From NCBI GenBank assembly GCA_038251135.1, contig JBBSBR010000019.1:1-14819 (forward strand): a DNA stretch of 14,819 bases, written 5' to 3'. The translations under genes and the position numbers were made by a program. Below are positions 14,101 through 14,819 of this stretch, piece by piece. The notes under the pieces are model-generated. The model saw only the letters and a program-made list of their open reading frames with translations, had not been told where the DNA came from and did not search any database. This DNA is from JBBSBR01 sp038251135. Lineage in GTDB: Bacteria > Patescibacteriota > Saccharimonadia > UBA4664. Numbering within the stretch: the stretch's first letter is position 1; every line of letters starts with the position of its first letter.

Positions 14101-14819
14101 ATGGCTAAATCCGCCCAATCGCCGCCCAGCCAGTATCTGTCGCCTCAGGCACAAGAAGCGATCGAGCTCCAATCGAATGATTTAAACCTGGCCTTGCTCA
14201 CCGGAGCCTTGGGCGGACTTGGTTTCTATATCAATACTTTCTTAATCCATCGAGTCAATCCCGTGCCAATCCTGGGTGCCAATTCTCTGGCTCGGCCGGT
14301 TTTAGGCTTCGCGGCGCTCATCATCTTTGTGTTATTTTGGATCACATTCAACAAGTCACAAAACGAAATGCTCAGCCCCAGCCGACTCGGGTTAATCTTC
14401 AACTCAGCCGTCTTGAGTTTTGCGACCGCGATACTAGGCACGGCCCTGCTCGCCCTGTTTACCGTGGCTATGGACAACGCCTTCAGGGGGCTTAAATTCG
14501 ACATTATAACAGCATCACTAATTATTGCCGGGGCGATTACCGCCGTAGCCTATATGGTGATGAGCTACGCTTCGAGCATAACCATTAGGCGAATCTATGA
14601 GATGCTGATGATTATAATGTTCGGCGGTATCCTCATCAGCGCCATCGCGGTGGATACGCCTGATTGGTACAAAGTCTACCTGAGTGCCCTGGGCATGACG
14701 TCGGCCGGCCCCATGGCCAAACTCTTTAATTTCTCACTGATATTTGCCGGGGTTATGCTGATCGCCCTGGCAAACGTATTGTTCCGCAGCGTCCGTGAAT
14801 TCTACATCAACCATCCTCA
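14101..14819 (+). CDS. Multi-pass membrane protein, 3' end outside the window
   Basis: The frame is open from ATG 14101 to the window end, giving 239 residues without a stop. A polar N-terminal stretch (1-25) is followed by about six hydrophobic segments, near residues 29-43, 64-81, 96-125, 137-155, 165-183 and 206-228. The LSALGMTSAGP-FNFSLIFAG arrangement before the last segment is reminiscent of DUF998-type membrane proteins, but this is a weak resemblance. GGGAG about 10 bases upstream may be the ribosome-binding site. It starts 32 bp after the DUF6580 gene and may belong to the same operon. I do not know its function. Confidence 0.7.
   Translation, partial: MAKSAQSPPSQYLSPQAQEAIELQSNDLNLALLTGALGGLGFYINTFLIHRVNPVPILGANSLARPVLGFAALIIFVLFWITFNKSQNEMLSPSRLGLIFNSAVLSFATAILGTALLALFTVAMDNAFRGLKFDIITASLIIAGAITAVAYMVMSYASSITIRRIYEMLMIIMFGGILISAIAVDTPDWYKVYLSALGMTSAGPMAKLFNFSLIFAGVMLIALANVLFRSVREFYINHP

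Noticed and set aside
1..14819. Mobile element, integrase, CRISPR array or toxin-antitoxin pair
   Set aside because: No transposase, recombinase, direct-repeat array or short paired toxin-antitoxin genes were found, despite the tRNA genes that could serve as attachment sites.

Overview
This is a compact, gene-dense stretch of bacterial chromosome with no mobile element, CRISPR array or rRNA. Moderately high GC, very short intergenic gaps, many overlapping or near-touching genes, a vitamin B12-dependent ribonucleotide reductase as the only RNR seen, and simple Pro-rich single-pass membrane proteins fit a streamlined member of the Patescibacteria/CPR, most likely Candidatus Saccharibacteria. 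This is an impression from gene content, not a phylogenetic result.

Layout. Positions 1-1030 hold three tRNA genes on the minus strand, Lys(CUU), Arg(UCG) and Arg(CCG). Between them is a plus-strand gene for a Pro/Thr-rich single-pass membrane protein, closed by a strong terminator hairpin. Then come a small hypothetical protein (1140-1532) and a soluble GGDEF-type protein with an SGDEF active-site motif (1630-2424), which ends in a clear Rho-independent terminator. A regulatory region with a perfect TGTGA-N6-TCACA (CRP-type) palindrome precedes two consecutive genes (2609-4492, 4525-6438). Both encode about 630-residue proteins built from two GH130-like beta-propeller halves and probably act on mannosides. 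A third terminator hairpin ends this unit.

The middle (6509-9853) is read on the minus strand: thioredoxin (trxA), thioredoxin reductase (trxB, 4-nt overlap), a MacB/FtsX-type ABC permease and its ATPase (1-nt overlap).

From 9995 onward the plus strand carries a tight cluster: class II adenosylcobalamin-dependent ribonucleotide reductase (nrdJ), a CobO/BtuR-type corrinoid adenosyltransferase, a secreted DUF4430 protein resembling the beta domain of transcobalamin/intrinsic factor, a DUF6580 membrane protein resembling an ECF-transporter S component, and a multi-pass membrane protein cut by the window end.

The most interesting hypothesis is that nrdJ-cobO-DUF4430-DUF6580 is a self-contained cobalamin capture, import, adenosylation and use module. 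An organism unlikely to make B12 would scavenge it for deoxynucleotide synthesis, with the divergent trxA-trxB pair supplying electrons to the reductase. A second hypothesis is that the GH130 pair is controlled by a CRP/FNR-family protein, possibly linked to the adjacent GGDEF protein.
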